Translations under genes and position numbers: made by a program
Shown here: positions 1 to 7,423 of the stretch, piece by piece
Numbering within the stretch: position 1 is the first letter of the stretch
How the letters are laid out: the number at the start of each line of letters is the position of its first letter
Origin: CAZFBR01 sp035353495 [NCBI: uncultured bacterium]
GTDB lineage: Bacteria > DAOPZR01
Assembly: GCA_964517215.1 (NCBI GenBank)
Contig: CAZFBR010000019.1
Location: 1 to 24,603, forward strand
Reading direction: 5' to 3'
Length of the DNA stretch: 24,603 nucleotides
Notes under the pieces: model-generated
Told to the model about the DNA's origin: nothing
Database searches by the model: none
The model's input: only the letters and a program-made list of their open reading frames with translations

Positions 1-1324
1 AGAGCGGATTGTCCACGCCCGCATAGCCCGAGGCGAGCGAACGCTTCATCATAATCGAGGTCTTCGCCTTCCACACCTCGAGCACCGGCATGCCGGCGAT
101 CGGGCTGTTCGGGTCTTCCTGCGCCGACGGATTGACAATGTCGTTCGCCCCGATCACCATGGCCACATCAGTTGCGGGAAAATCCCCGTTGATCTCGTCC
201 ATTTCCATGACAATATCGTAGGGGACCTTGGCCTCGGCCAGCAGCACATTCATGTGTCCGGGCATGCGGCCGGCAACGGGATGGATGGCAAAGCGGACAT
301 TGACTCCCTGCGCGCGCAACAGTTTGGTGATGTCATGCACCGCATGCTGGGCCTGCGCCACCGCCATACCGTAACCGGGGACAATGACCACGGCCTTCGC
401 CGCGCGCAGCAGTTCCGCGGTCTCCGCGGCGGTCACCGCCACCACCTCGCCGCCGGAACCCGAAGCGGCCGCCGGCTTTTTGCCCCCCTCGCTGCCGAAC
501 CCGCCGGCGATGACACTGATGAAGTTCCGATTCATCGCCCGGCACATGATATAGCTCAGGATGGCGCCGCTGGAGCCGACCAGCGCACCGGTAACGATCA
601 GCAGGTCATTGTTCAGCATGAACCCCGTCGCCGCCGCCGCCCAGCCGGAATAGCTGTTGAGCATGGAAATGACTATGGGCATGTCCGCCCCGCCGATGGC
701 CATGACCATATGCACGTCGAACTTCAGCGCAATGAGCGTCATGATGAGCAGCGGCACGAGCCCGGCGCCCGCCGGCGCCCGGACGAACGCCACGCCGATG
801 ACGATAACCGCAATGAGCGCGATGAGATTGAGCCAGTGGCGGGCGGGGAGCAGCAGCGGCTTCCCCCCGATTTTGCCGCTCAACTTCCCGAAAGCGACCA
901 CCGACCCGGTGAAGGTCACCGCGCCGATCAGAATGCCGAGATAGGTCTCGATATCGTGGATGACCTTCTCCGCACCGAGCAGCTGGTTCATGGGATCGAC
1001 GCAATTGGCAAAGCCGACCAGCACCGCCGCAAGGCCGACGAAGCTGTGCAGGATCGCCACCAGTTCCGGCATCTGGGTCATCCGGACCCGCGCCGCGACG
1101 ATCGCCCCGGCGATGCCGCCAATCACCACCGCGGTCAGCATGACCGGATAGGCGGTCACCGCATCGCTCAACACGGTGGCCAGCACGGCAGCCAGCATGC
1201 CGATGATCCCGAAGACATTCCCCCGCCGCGCGGTCTCCGGATTGCTCAATCCGCCGAGCGACAGGATGAACAGCACCGCGGCCGCGACATACGTCGCCGT
1301 CACTATTCCCTGGGCATACATCAT
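1..1324 (-). CDS. pntB: NAD(P) transhydrogenase subunit beta (partial, C-terminus off the window)
   Basis: Beta subunit of the proton-translocating transhydrogenase, which uses the proton gradient to drive hydride transfer from NADH to NADP+ in the inner membrane. The start is ATG at 1324 (a second ATG follows at once), with AAGGGG as ribosome-binding site. The N-terminal two thirds are a series of membrane helices (for example the stretch with [15 protein letters not shown]). The NADP(H)-binding domain III follows with [12 protein letters not shown] (about 340-390 on the plus strand) and [13 protein letters not shown] (about 130-170). At base 2 the frame is still open, inside the [13 protein letters not shown] motif, so only about 20 residues should be missing. 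It starts 10 bp after the pntA stop, with its SD in the gap, so the two genes form one operon. Identification is from family motifs and is secure. Confidence 0.96.
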   Translation of the reverse strand, partial: MMYAQGIVTATYVAAAVLFILSLGGLSNPETARRGNVFGIIGMLAAVLATVLSDAVTAYPVMLTAVVIGGIAGAIVAARVRMTQMPELVAILHSFVGLAAVLVGFANCVDPMNQLLGAEKVIHDIETYLGILIGAVTFTGSVVAFGKLSGKIGGKPLLLPARHWLNLIALIAVIVIGVAFVRAPAGAGLVPLLIMTLIALKFDVHMVMAIGGADMPIVISMLNSYSGWAAAATGFMLNNDLLIVTGALVGSSGAILSYIMCRAMNRNFISVIAGGFGSEGGKKPAAASGSGGEVVAVTAAETAELLRAAKAVVIVPGYGMAVAQAQHAVHDITKLLRAQGVNVRFAIHPVAGRMPGHMNVLLAEAKVPYDIVMEMDEINGDFPATDVAMVIGANDIVNPSAQEDPNSPIAGMPVLEVWKAKTSIMMKRSLASGYAGVDNPL

Positions 1325-1334
1325 GTCGATCCCC

Positions 1335-2894
1335 TTATCCCTGTTTCTGGAACATCTTCAGCATGCGCTGCGTCACGAGAAAGCCGCCGGAAATGTTGAT
1401 GCTGGCGATGAGAATGGCAATGCCGGCCATCACCACGATCGGCAGGCTGGCTGACGAGATCTGCAGCAGCGCCCCGATCACGATAATGCCGCTGATCGCA
1501 TTGGTCACACTCATCAGCGGGGTATGCAGCGTCGGGGTGACGTTCCACACCACCATGTAGCCGACAAAACAGGCGAGGACGAACACGGTAAAGTGCGCCA
1601 TGAACGCAGGCGGCGCCACCGCCCCCACCCCGAGCAGGGCGATTGCCGCCACCGCCATCCCCGCCGCCATCGCCATGCCGCCCGACCGTTTCGCCGGCGC
1701 CTGCACCGCAGGCGGCGGGAGAGCGGCTGCGGGCGGGGGAACACTCACCTTCGGCGCCGCCGGCGGCGGCCAGGTGATCGCCCCGTCCCTGATCACCGTC
1801 GTGCCGCGCAACACCTCGTCGTCCATATTGACCGTCACCGTCCCGTTTTTGCCCGGGCACAGTTCTTCGAGCAGGCGCACCAGGTTGGTGGCGTACAGGT
1901 TGCTCGACTGGCGTGCCAGCCGGCTGGGCAAATCGGTATAACCGATGATGGTGACCCCGTGCCGCACGGCAACTTCGCCGGGCACGGTCAGTTCGCAATT
2001 GCCCCCCTGTTCCGCCGCGAGGTCAACGATCACGCTCCCCGGCCGCATCGACGCCACCATTTCGGCGGTAATCAGCTTCGGCGCCGGCTTGCCGGGGATG
2101 AGCGCCGTGGTGATGATGATGTCGACGTCCTTGGCCTGGCGGGCGTACAACTCGCGCTGCGCCCGCTGGTACCCCGCGCTCATCACCTTGGCATAGCCGC
2201 CGGCACCCGTCCCTTCCTCCTGAAAATCCACCTCGACGAATTCAGCGCCCAAACTTTTAATCTGGTCCTTCACTTCGGGCCGGGTATCGGAAGCGCGCAC
2301 AATGGCGCCCAGGCCGCCGGCCGCGCCAATGGCGGCGAGTCCGGCGACACCGGCGCCGATCACGAACACCTGGGCCGGCGGCACCTTGCCGGCGGCGGTG
2401 ATCTGCCCGGTAAAAAAGCGGCCGAAGTGATGGGCCGCCTCAATCACCGCCCGATAGCCGGCAATATTGGCCATGGAGCTCAGCGCATCCAGCTTCTGCG
2501 CCCGCGAGATGCGCGGCACGCAGTCCATGGCCAGCACCGTCCCCTGCCGTTTCGCCAGCCGGTCGAGCAGTTCCCGGTTTTGCGCAGGCCAAATGAAACT
2601 GATCAGCAGCTGCCCCTGGCGCAGCAGTGCGCTTTCCTCGATTCTCAGCGTCGGGTGCGGCTCCGGGGCGCGCACCTTGAGCACGATATCCGCCGCCTGC
2701 CAGAGTGCGCGGGCATCCGGCATGATTTCAGCACCCGCCGCGCGATAGGCCTCGTCGGCAATATCCGCGGCGGCGCCCGCACCGGTTTCGACTGCAACCG
2801 CAAAACCCAGCTTGATCAGGCGCGCCACCGCTTCCGGTGTCGTTGCCACCCGCTTTTCACCCGGATGAACCTCCCGGGGAATGCCAATGTTCAT
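1335..2894 (-). CDS. pntA: NAD(P) transhydrogenase subunit alpha
   Basis: 519-aa alpha subunit, close to the E. coli PntA length of 510, with the NAD-binding and membrane parts fused rather than split. Residues 1-370 are the alanine-dehydrogenase/PNT domain I: the start [14 protein letters not shown], the Rossmann turn GAGVAGLAA at 180-188, and the [12 protein letters not shown] segment near 328. A Pro/Ala-rich linker (about 375-402) leads to a four-helix membrane domain (about 405-510). The start at 2894 is chosen because GGAGGAGG lies just upstream and the family N-terminus begins there; the frame stays open upstream to 2966 but that extension looks unlike the family. A promoter lies at 2938-2966. 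The pair would supply NADPH using the proton gradient. Confidence 0.97.
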   Translation of the reverse strand: MNIGIPREVHPGEKRVATTPEAVARLIKLGFAVAVETGAGAAADIADEAYRAAGAEIMPDARALWQAADIVLKVRAPEPHPTLRIEESALLRQGQLLISFIWPAQNRELLDRLAKRQGTVLAMDCVPRISRAQKLDALSSMANIAGYRAVIEAAHHFGRFFTGQITAAGKVPPAQVFVIGAGVAGLAAIGAAGGLGAIVRASDTRPEVKDQIKSLGAEFVEVDFQEEGTGAGGYAKVMSAGYQRAQRELYARQAKDVDIIITTALIPGKPAPKLITAEMVASMRPGSVIVDLAAEQGGNCELTVPGEVAVRHGVTIIGYTDLPSRLARQSSNLYATNLVRLLEELCPGKNGTVTVNMDDEVLRGTTVIRDGAITWPPPAAPKVSVPPPAAALPPPAVQAPAKRSGGMAMAAGMAVAAIALLGVGAVAPPAFMAHFTVFVLACFVGYMVVWNVTPTLHTPLMSVTNAISGIIVIGALLQISSASLPIVVMAGIAILIASINISGGFLVTQRMLKMFQKQG

Positions 2895-2937
2895 GGATTG
2901 CCTCCTCCACTTCGCCCGCCAGTCGTCGCTGCCGGCC

Positions 2938-2966
2938 ATACTACCACCACCATATCCTGCCGTCAA
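2938..2966 (-). promoter_or_regulatory. sigma70-like promoter of pntAB
   Basis: Read on the minus strand, TTGACG (2966-2961) is followed by a 17-bp spacer and TAGTAT (2943-2938). Transcription would begin near 2931, giving a leader of about 37 nt before the pntA ATG. The -35 matches consensus at 5 of 6 positions and the -10 at 4 of 6. It lies back to back with the kup promoter. Confidence 0.55.
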
Positions 2967-3031
2967 TAAAATCGCATGCCGCAGCCGCCGGGATCATCAG
3001 CCCTGCGGCCCCCGCACGGGCCCATGGCAAC

Positions 3032-3060
3032 TTGACAATCTATGGCCGAGGGTATACTAT
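3032..3060 (+). promoter_or_regulatory. sigma70-like promoter of kup
   Basis: A perfect -35 TTGACA (3032-3037) is followed by TATACT (3053-3058, 15-bp spacer) or TACTAT (3055-3060, 17-bp spacer). The predicted start of transcription is a few bases upstream of the first helix of the c-di-AMP riboswitch, as expected for a riboswitch leader. Confidence 0.7.
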
Positions 3061-3067
3061 CATGCCA

Positions 3068-3184
3068 ATCGCCGAATCCGGCCGCAAGGCAGGAACGGGG
3101 GACCCAGCGCAGTAGGGGTGAATGCCGCATCCGCGGCAGGGGGGACTCGGACCTCCCAACCCGACAGCTAACCTCGCAGGCGTT
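3068..3184 (+). ncRNA. c-di-AMP riboswitch (ydaO/yuaA type)
   Basis: The segment carries the hallmark conserved blocks of the ydaO class in order: AACGGGGGACCCA (about 3093-3105), GGGGTGAAT (about 3115-3123), a GC hairpin GCCGC/GCGGC, CCCAACCCGACAGCTAACC (about 3155-3173) and a closing CGCAGGCG. The P1 arms are CGCC at 3070-3073 and GGCG at 3179-3182. This class is known to bind c-di-AMP and to switch off K+ uptake and osmolyte genes when the ligand is high. It sits between a promoter and kup, which fits that role. Recognition is from memory of the consensus, not a covariance search. Confidence 0.92.
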
Positions 3185-3187
3185 CGC

Positions 3188-3205
3188 CGGGAAGATTATT
3201 TCCCG
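3188..3205 (+). promoter_or_regulatory. hairpin downstream of the c-di-AMP aptamer
   Basis: CGGGAA (3188-3193) and TTCCCG (3200-3205) form a perfect 6-bp stem with a 6-nt loop, starting 5 nt after the aptamer closes. No T-run follows, so it is not a classic intrinsic terminator. It may be part of the expression platform, but how it would affect the kup SD at 3254-3259 is not evident. Confidence 0.4.
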
Positions 3206-3264
3206 CGTTATCAGGCCCACCGCATGCCGTTTGCCGGGCAGGTGTGTGTGCCGAAGGAGCGGAT

Positions 3265-5193
3265 ATGGAATCCGCAATTGCCGTACCGTCGCGCCAGCCG
3301 GCGCACCCTGCCGGGCCGGAGGTGTCGCCGCCTCACCCCCGGCCAACTGCCGGCCTTGCCCTGGTGGCGCTGGGCGTGGTCTTCGGCGACATCGGCACCA
3401 GCCCGCTCTACGCCCTCAAGGAATGCGTCTCCGGCGCGCACGGCGCCGCCGTTACTCCGGCCAATATTTTCGGGGTGCTCTCGCTCATCATCTGGGCGCT
3501 GCTCCTCATCGTCGCCGTAAAATACGTGTCGTTCATCCTGCGCGCCGACCATCACGGCGAGGGGGGGATCCTCGCCCTGCTCGGCCTGCTCCGTGAAAAT
3601 GCGCCTGCCGGCAAGGTGGGCGCCGGGGTGTCCGGTCTGCTTATTTTTGGCGCCGCCCTGCTCTATGGCGACGGGATCATCACCCCGGCCGTGTCCGTGT
3701 TGAGCGCCGTTGAGGGTCTGCAGGTGATGATGCCGTCGCTGCAGCCGCTGGTCGTGCCGCTGACCGTGGCCATGCTGCTGGCCCTGTTCCTGTTCCAGAA
3801 ACGCGGCACCGCGGGAGTGGCCCGGCTGTTCGGCCCGGTGATGCTGGTCTGGTTTTTCGTGCTGGGCGGACTCGGAGTGTGGCACCTGCTGCGGCAACCG
3901 GCGGTGCTGGCGGCGCTCAATCCCCTGCATGGCCTGCGCTTTCTCGCAACCCACGGCTGGCACGGGTTCACCGTGCTGGGCGCGGTGTTCCTCGCGGTCA
4001 CCGGCGGGGAAGCGCTCTATGCTGATATCGGCCACTTCGGGGTGCGGCCGGTGCGGCGGGCGTGGTTCTGGCTCGTGCTCCCCGCGCTGCTGCTCAACTA
4101 TTTCGGGCAGGGCGCGCTGCTGCTCGCGAAGCCGGCGGCGGCGGCCAACCCGTTCTATGCGCTGGTCCCCGCCGGGCCGTGGACCGCGCTGCTGACACTG
4201 CTCGCCACCGCCGCCACCATCATCGCCTCGCAGGCGCTGATCACCGGCGCCTTTTCGCTGACGCGCCAGGCGGTGCAGCTCGGACTCTTCCCGCGCGTCG
4301 ATATCCGCCACACGTCGGAGGACGTCGAGGGGCAGATCTACCTCCCCGCCGTCAACTGGGCCGTGGCGGTGGGCGCCATCGCGCTCGTGCTCGCCTTCGG
4401 CAGTTCCAGCCGGCTCGCCGCCGCCTACGGCATCGCGGTCAGCGGCACCATGGTGATCACCACCGTCATCTACGCGCTGGTTGTGCGCCGCGTCTGGCAC
4501 CGCTCACGCGCCGTATCCGGCCTGCTGGCAGCATGCTTTCTCGCGATCGACCTGCCGTTCCTCTTCGCCAACGGCAGCAAGTTTCTCGACGGCGGCTGGG
4601 TGCCGCTGGTGCTGGCCGTCGCCCTGTACCTGATCATGACCACCTGGCGCGACGGCCGCGCCTGCCTCGCCCGCGGCATGGCCGCCCGCATCCTGCCGCG
4701 GCAGGTCTTTATTGATGATCTGAAGGAGCACAAAACGCCGCGCGTGGCCGGGACGGCGGTGTTCATGGCCTCGTTCGGCGACGGCATTCCGCCGACGCTG
4801 CTGCACCATTTCAAGCACAACAAGATGCTGCACCGGACGGTGATCCTGCTGCACGTCCGGAACGAGAACCTGCCCTATGTGCCGCCGCAGCAGCGGATCA
4901 GCGCAGTGCATCTTGGCAGCGGCTTTCACGCCGTCACCGCGCGCTTCGGCTACATGGAGACCCCGAATGTGCCGCGCGCGCTGCGCCAGGCCAAGAGCGC
5001 GGGCGTGCCGGTCGAACTGGCTGACATCAGCTATTACTTCGGCCGGGAAACCGTCCTCGCGCGCGGCACCGCCATGCCGCGCTGGCGCGCCCGCCTGTTC
5101 GGGCTCATCGTGCGCAATGCGCGCAGCGCCGTCGCCTACTTCCGCATTGCGCCCGAGCGCGTGGTCGAACTGGGGATGCCGGTCGAACTGTAA
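3265..5193 (+). CDS. kup: Kup/HAK/KUP-family potassium uptake permease
   Basis: 642-aa K+ (probably K+/H+ symport) transporter of the inner membrane, near the usual Kup length of about 620-630 aa. Family signatures are GVVFGDIGTSPLYALKE at residues 38-52, then YGDGIITPAVSVLSAVEG, about 12 hydrophobic segments up to roughly residue 460, and a soluble C-terminal domain with the conserved ELADISYYFGRET segment. ATG 3265 is chosen because AAGGAG at 3254-3259 lies 5 nt upstream. The first 30 residues are Pro-rich and poorly conserved. It is the only non-transposon gene on the plus strand. Expression is probably controlled by the c-di-AMP riboswitch just upstream, so K+ uptake would fall when c-di-AMP is high. 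It converges on nhaD with a 6-bp gap. Confidence 0.96.
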   Translation: MESAIAVPSRQPAHPAGPEVSPPHPRPTAGLALVALGVVFGDIGTSPLYALKECVSGAHGAAVTPANIFGVLSLIIWALLLIVAVKYVSFILRADHHGEGGILALLGLLRENAPAGKVGAGVSGLLIFGAALLYGDGIITPAVSVLSAVEGLQVMMPSLQPLVVPLTVAMLLALFLFQKRGTAGVARLFGPVMLVWFFVLGGLGVWHLLRQPAVLAALNPLHGLRFLATHGWHGFTVLGAVFLAVTGGEALYADIGHFGVRPVRRAWFWLVLPALLLNYFGQGALLLAKPAAAANPFYALVPAGPWTALLTLLATAATIIASQALITGAFSLTRQAVQLGLFPRVDIRHTSEDVEGQIYLPAVNWAVAVGAIALVLAFGSSSRLAAAYGIAVSGTMVITTVIYALVVRRVWHRSRAVSGLLAACFLAIDLPFLFANGSKFLDGGWVPLVLAVALYLIMTTWRDGRACLARGMAARILPRQVFIDDLKEHKTPRVAGTAVFMASFGDGIPPTLLHHFKHNKMLHRTVILLHVRNENLPYVPPQQRISAVHLGSGFHAVTARFGYMETPNVPRALRQAKSAGVPVELADISYYFGRETVLARGTAMPRWRARLFGLIVRNARSAVAYFRIAPERVVELGMPVEL

Positions 5194-5199
5194 CGCAGG

Positions 5200-6486
5200 T
5201 TACCCGTGCAGCAGATTGTACTGGACGATATACGCAATCGCGCCGGCAACATAGCCGAGCAGGGCGTAACCGCTGATCTTGCGCACATACCAGAAGAAAT
5301 CGATCTTCTCCAGTCCCATCGCCGCCACCCCGGCGGCTGAGCCGATAATGAGGATGGAACCGCCCGTCCCCGCGCAATAGGCCATGAACTCCCAGAGGAA
5401 ACTGTCCGGCGGGTAGGTGGCCAGGTCGTACATCCCCATCGACGCCGCGACCAGCGGCACATTGTCGACGATGGCGCTGACCAGGCCGATGGCGATGACG
5501 ATAATGTCCAGCCGGCCAATAGTCCGGTCCAGCCAACCGGCGAGTGTGGCAAGGATGTGCGTGTGCTCCAGCGTCGCCACCGCCAGCAGGATGCCGATGA
5601 AAAAGACGATGGACCCCATGTCGATGCGGGTCAACGCCCGCACCAGGGTCAGGTGCTCCTTCTCCTCATCTTCTTTGTGGCGATGCACCAGTTCGCCGAC
5701 CAGCCAGAGGATGCCCAGCCCGAACAGGATGCCCATGAACGGCGGGAGATGGGTAATGGACTTGAATATGGGGACCGCCACCAGCGTGCCGATTCCCATG
5801 CAAAACATCAGGTTTCTCTCGAACGCGGTGGTGGCGATGCCCTGCCGGCGTTCCACCCCGGTCGGCGGCAGCACCGCCTTGCCGCGCAGCACAAAACTGC
5901 AGACCAGCAGCGGGATGAGCAGATTGATGACCGACGGGATAAAGACCCCCCGCATGATCGCCAGCGATGTGACCTGCCCGCCGATCCAGAGCATGGTGGT
6001 GGTCACGTCACCGATGGGCGTCCATGCGCCGCCGGCATTCGCCGCGATGACGATCATCCCCGCAAACAGCAGGCGGTCCTCATGCCGGTCCAGCAGCTTC
6101 TTCATCAGCGAGATCATGACGATGGTCGTCGTCAGATTATCCAGCACTGCGCTGAGAAAAAAGGTGACGAACCCGACCAGCCACATCAGCGTGCTCAGTT
6201 TCGTCGTTTTAATGCGCGAGGTGATCACCGCGAACCCGTTGTGCGCATCGACCACCTCGACGATGGTCATCGCGCCCATGAGGAAAAAGACGATCTGCGC
6301 GGTCGCGGCCAGCGATTCGTTCAGGCCGTGCCCGACCAGCTCGTGGTCGCCGGTGCCGAGCGCATACACTGTCCACAACAGCCCGGCGCCGATCAGTGCC
6401 GACGCCGATTTGTTGACCTTGAGCGGATGCTCCAGTGCAATGGCCGCGTAGGCCAGCACAAATATTACAACAATTACCGTCAGCAT
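5200..6486 (-). CDS. nhaD: NhaD-family Na+/H+ antiporter
   Basis: 428-aa inner-membrane protein of the ion-transporter superfamily, expected to export Na+ (or Li+) in exchange for protons. About 11-12 hydrophobic segments are visible. NhaD signatures are SAVLDNLTTTIVMISLMKK (about 112-130), NAGGAWTPIGDVTTTMLW (150-167) and a second-repeat counterpart IVDNVPL in the C-terminal half, followed by GGSILIIGSAAGV. ATG 6486 is chosen because GGGGGAAAG lies just upstream; the open frame reaches 6600 but the extension is Arg-rich and unlike a transporter start. It follows otsB by 130 bp but has its own promoter (6609-6637) and a GC-rich leader. The stop lies 6 bp from the convergent kup stop. Confidence 0.93.
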   Translation of the reverse strand: MLTVIVVIFVLAYAAIALEHPLKVNKSASALIGAGLLWTVYALGTGDHELVGHGLNESLAATAQIVFFLMGAMTIVEVVDAHNGFAVITSRIKTTKLSTLMWLVGFVTFFLSAVLDNLTTTIVMISLMKKLLDRHEDRLLFAGMIVIAANAGGAWTPIGDVTTTMLWIGGQVTSLAIMRGVFIPSVINLLIPLLVCSFVLRGKAVLPPTGVERRQGIATTAFERNLMFCMGIGTLVAVPIFKSITHLPPFMGILFGLGILWLVGELVHRHKEDEEKEHLTLVRALTRIDMGSIVFFIGILLAVATLEHTHILATLAGWLDRTIGRLDIIVIAIGLVSAIVDNVPLVAASMGMYDLATYPPDSFLWEFMAYCAGTGGSILIIGSAAGVAAMGLEKIDFFWYVRKISGYALLGYVAGAIAYIVQYNLLHG

Positions 6487-6602
6487 GTACTTTCCCCCGC
6501 CCCGGGTGTGCCCGGGGATCCGCCGGCGTCGACCGGCTGGCCGGGCTGCCCGGCGGCTTCCCTGACCGACACAGCAACGGCGTCTGCCGGCCGCCGGCAC
6601 CG
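6487..6602 (-). promoter_or_regulatory. GC-rich structured leader of nhaD
   Basis: About 115 nt separate the predicted transcription start from the nhaD ATG. Just before the SD there is a perfect hairpin on the minus strand, CCCCGGG-CACA-CCCGGGG, directly abutting GCGGGGGAAAG. Upstream are further GC-rich complementary stretches. The layout would suit a regulated leader, but I recognise no riboswitch consensus and high GC alone makes such stems common. Confidence 0.35.
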
Positions 6603-6608
6603 GGCATT

Positions 6609-6637
6609 GTTATAACTCATCGTTCTGCAGCGGTCAA
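6609..6637 (-). promoter_or_regulatory. sigma70-like promoter of nhaD, inside the end of otsB
   Basis: On the minus strand, TTGACC (6637-6632) and TATAAC (6614-6609) are separated by exactly 17 bp, each matching consensus at 5 of 6 positions. The element spans the otsB stop codon, so nhaD can be transcribed independently of the trehalose genes. Confidence 0.6.
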
Positions 6638-7423
6638 CGTCCCCGCATCTGCCGCAGCCAGCCGCGCAATCAGTTCTGCGACCTGCGCACAGGTCGCCAG
6701 CCGCCATCGCGCCGCCGTGCGCCGCCGTCCGACCGCGATAGTCAGCGCCGGCGGAGGAAACCGCCGGAACACATCCTCATCTGTCGCATCATCGCCGGCG
6801 TAGAGAACCTGCCAGCGTTCTCCGGTTCGTTCCTCAAGCTGCCGCCACATCCAGTGCAGACAGGTGCCCTTATCCCAGAATGCCGCCGGCCGCACTTCCA
6901 CTACTTTTTTCCCTGCCAGCGCCCGGACCTGGCCGCCGGTAGTCGCTGCCAGCGCCCGCACCTGCACCCGCGCCTGTCGGGCCACATCGGGAGTCGCGGC
7001 CCGGTAATGCACCGCAACGGCAAATGCCTTGTCTTCGACGATGATCCCGGGCGTGCCTGCCCAGCGCGCCGCCAGCACGCGCGCCAGCAGCCGCACCGCG
7101 AGCAGCTGCGCCTGCGGTATCGGTGCCGGATGCAGGGTGCCCGCCAGATCAAGACCATGCACCCCGGCATACAGGCAAGGCTGCACCCCGACCAGCTCCT
7201 GCACTTCGGCCAACGGCCGACCGCTGATGACCGCCAGCTGGAACCCTGGCCGTCGCGCCAGGCGCTGCAAATCGCGCCGCACCGCCGCCGGCACCTGCGC
7301 TGCCGCCGGCACCGCCGCAATCGGGGCCAGGGTGCCGTCACAATCGAATACCGCCAGCAGCCGGTCGCCGGTCAGGGCGGTAAGCACGTCAGCAACGTCG
7401 TGACTGCCGGCGAATCCGGTCAC
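6617..7423 (-). CDS. otsB: trehalose-6-phosphate phosphatase
   Basis: 268-aa HAD-superfamily phosphatase that removes phosphate from trehalose 6-phosphate to give trehalose in the cytoplasm. Motif I is VFDCDGTLAP (nucleophile D27, general acid D29), motif II is VISGRP (65-70), the Lys of motif III is in WDKG (K185), and motif IV is GDDATDEDVF (210-219). The length is normal for bacterial OtsB. The start is a GTG at 7423 that shares GTGA with the otsA stop, so translation is probably coupled; no strong SD of its own is visible. It completes the OtsA-OtsB route with the gene just upstream. Confidence 0.95.
   Translation of the reverse strand: MTGFAGSHDVADVLTALTGDRLLAVFDCDGTLAPIAAVPAAAQVPAAVRRDLQRLARRPGFQLAVISGRPLAEVQELVGVQPCLYAGVHGLDLAGTLHPAPIPQAQLLAVRLLARVLAARWAGTPGIIVEDKAFAVAVHYRAATPDVARQARVQVRALAATTGGQVRALAGKKVVEVRPAAFWDKGTCLHWMWRQLEERTGERWQVLYAGDDATDEDVFRRFPPPALTIAVGRRRTAARWRLATCAQVAELIARLAAADAGTLTAAER

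Noticed and set aside
3211-4500. 429-codon minus-strand open frame opposite kup
   Set aside because: Composition dominated by Arg, Gln, Glu and His, typical of an antisense frame; kup is unmistakable on the other strand.
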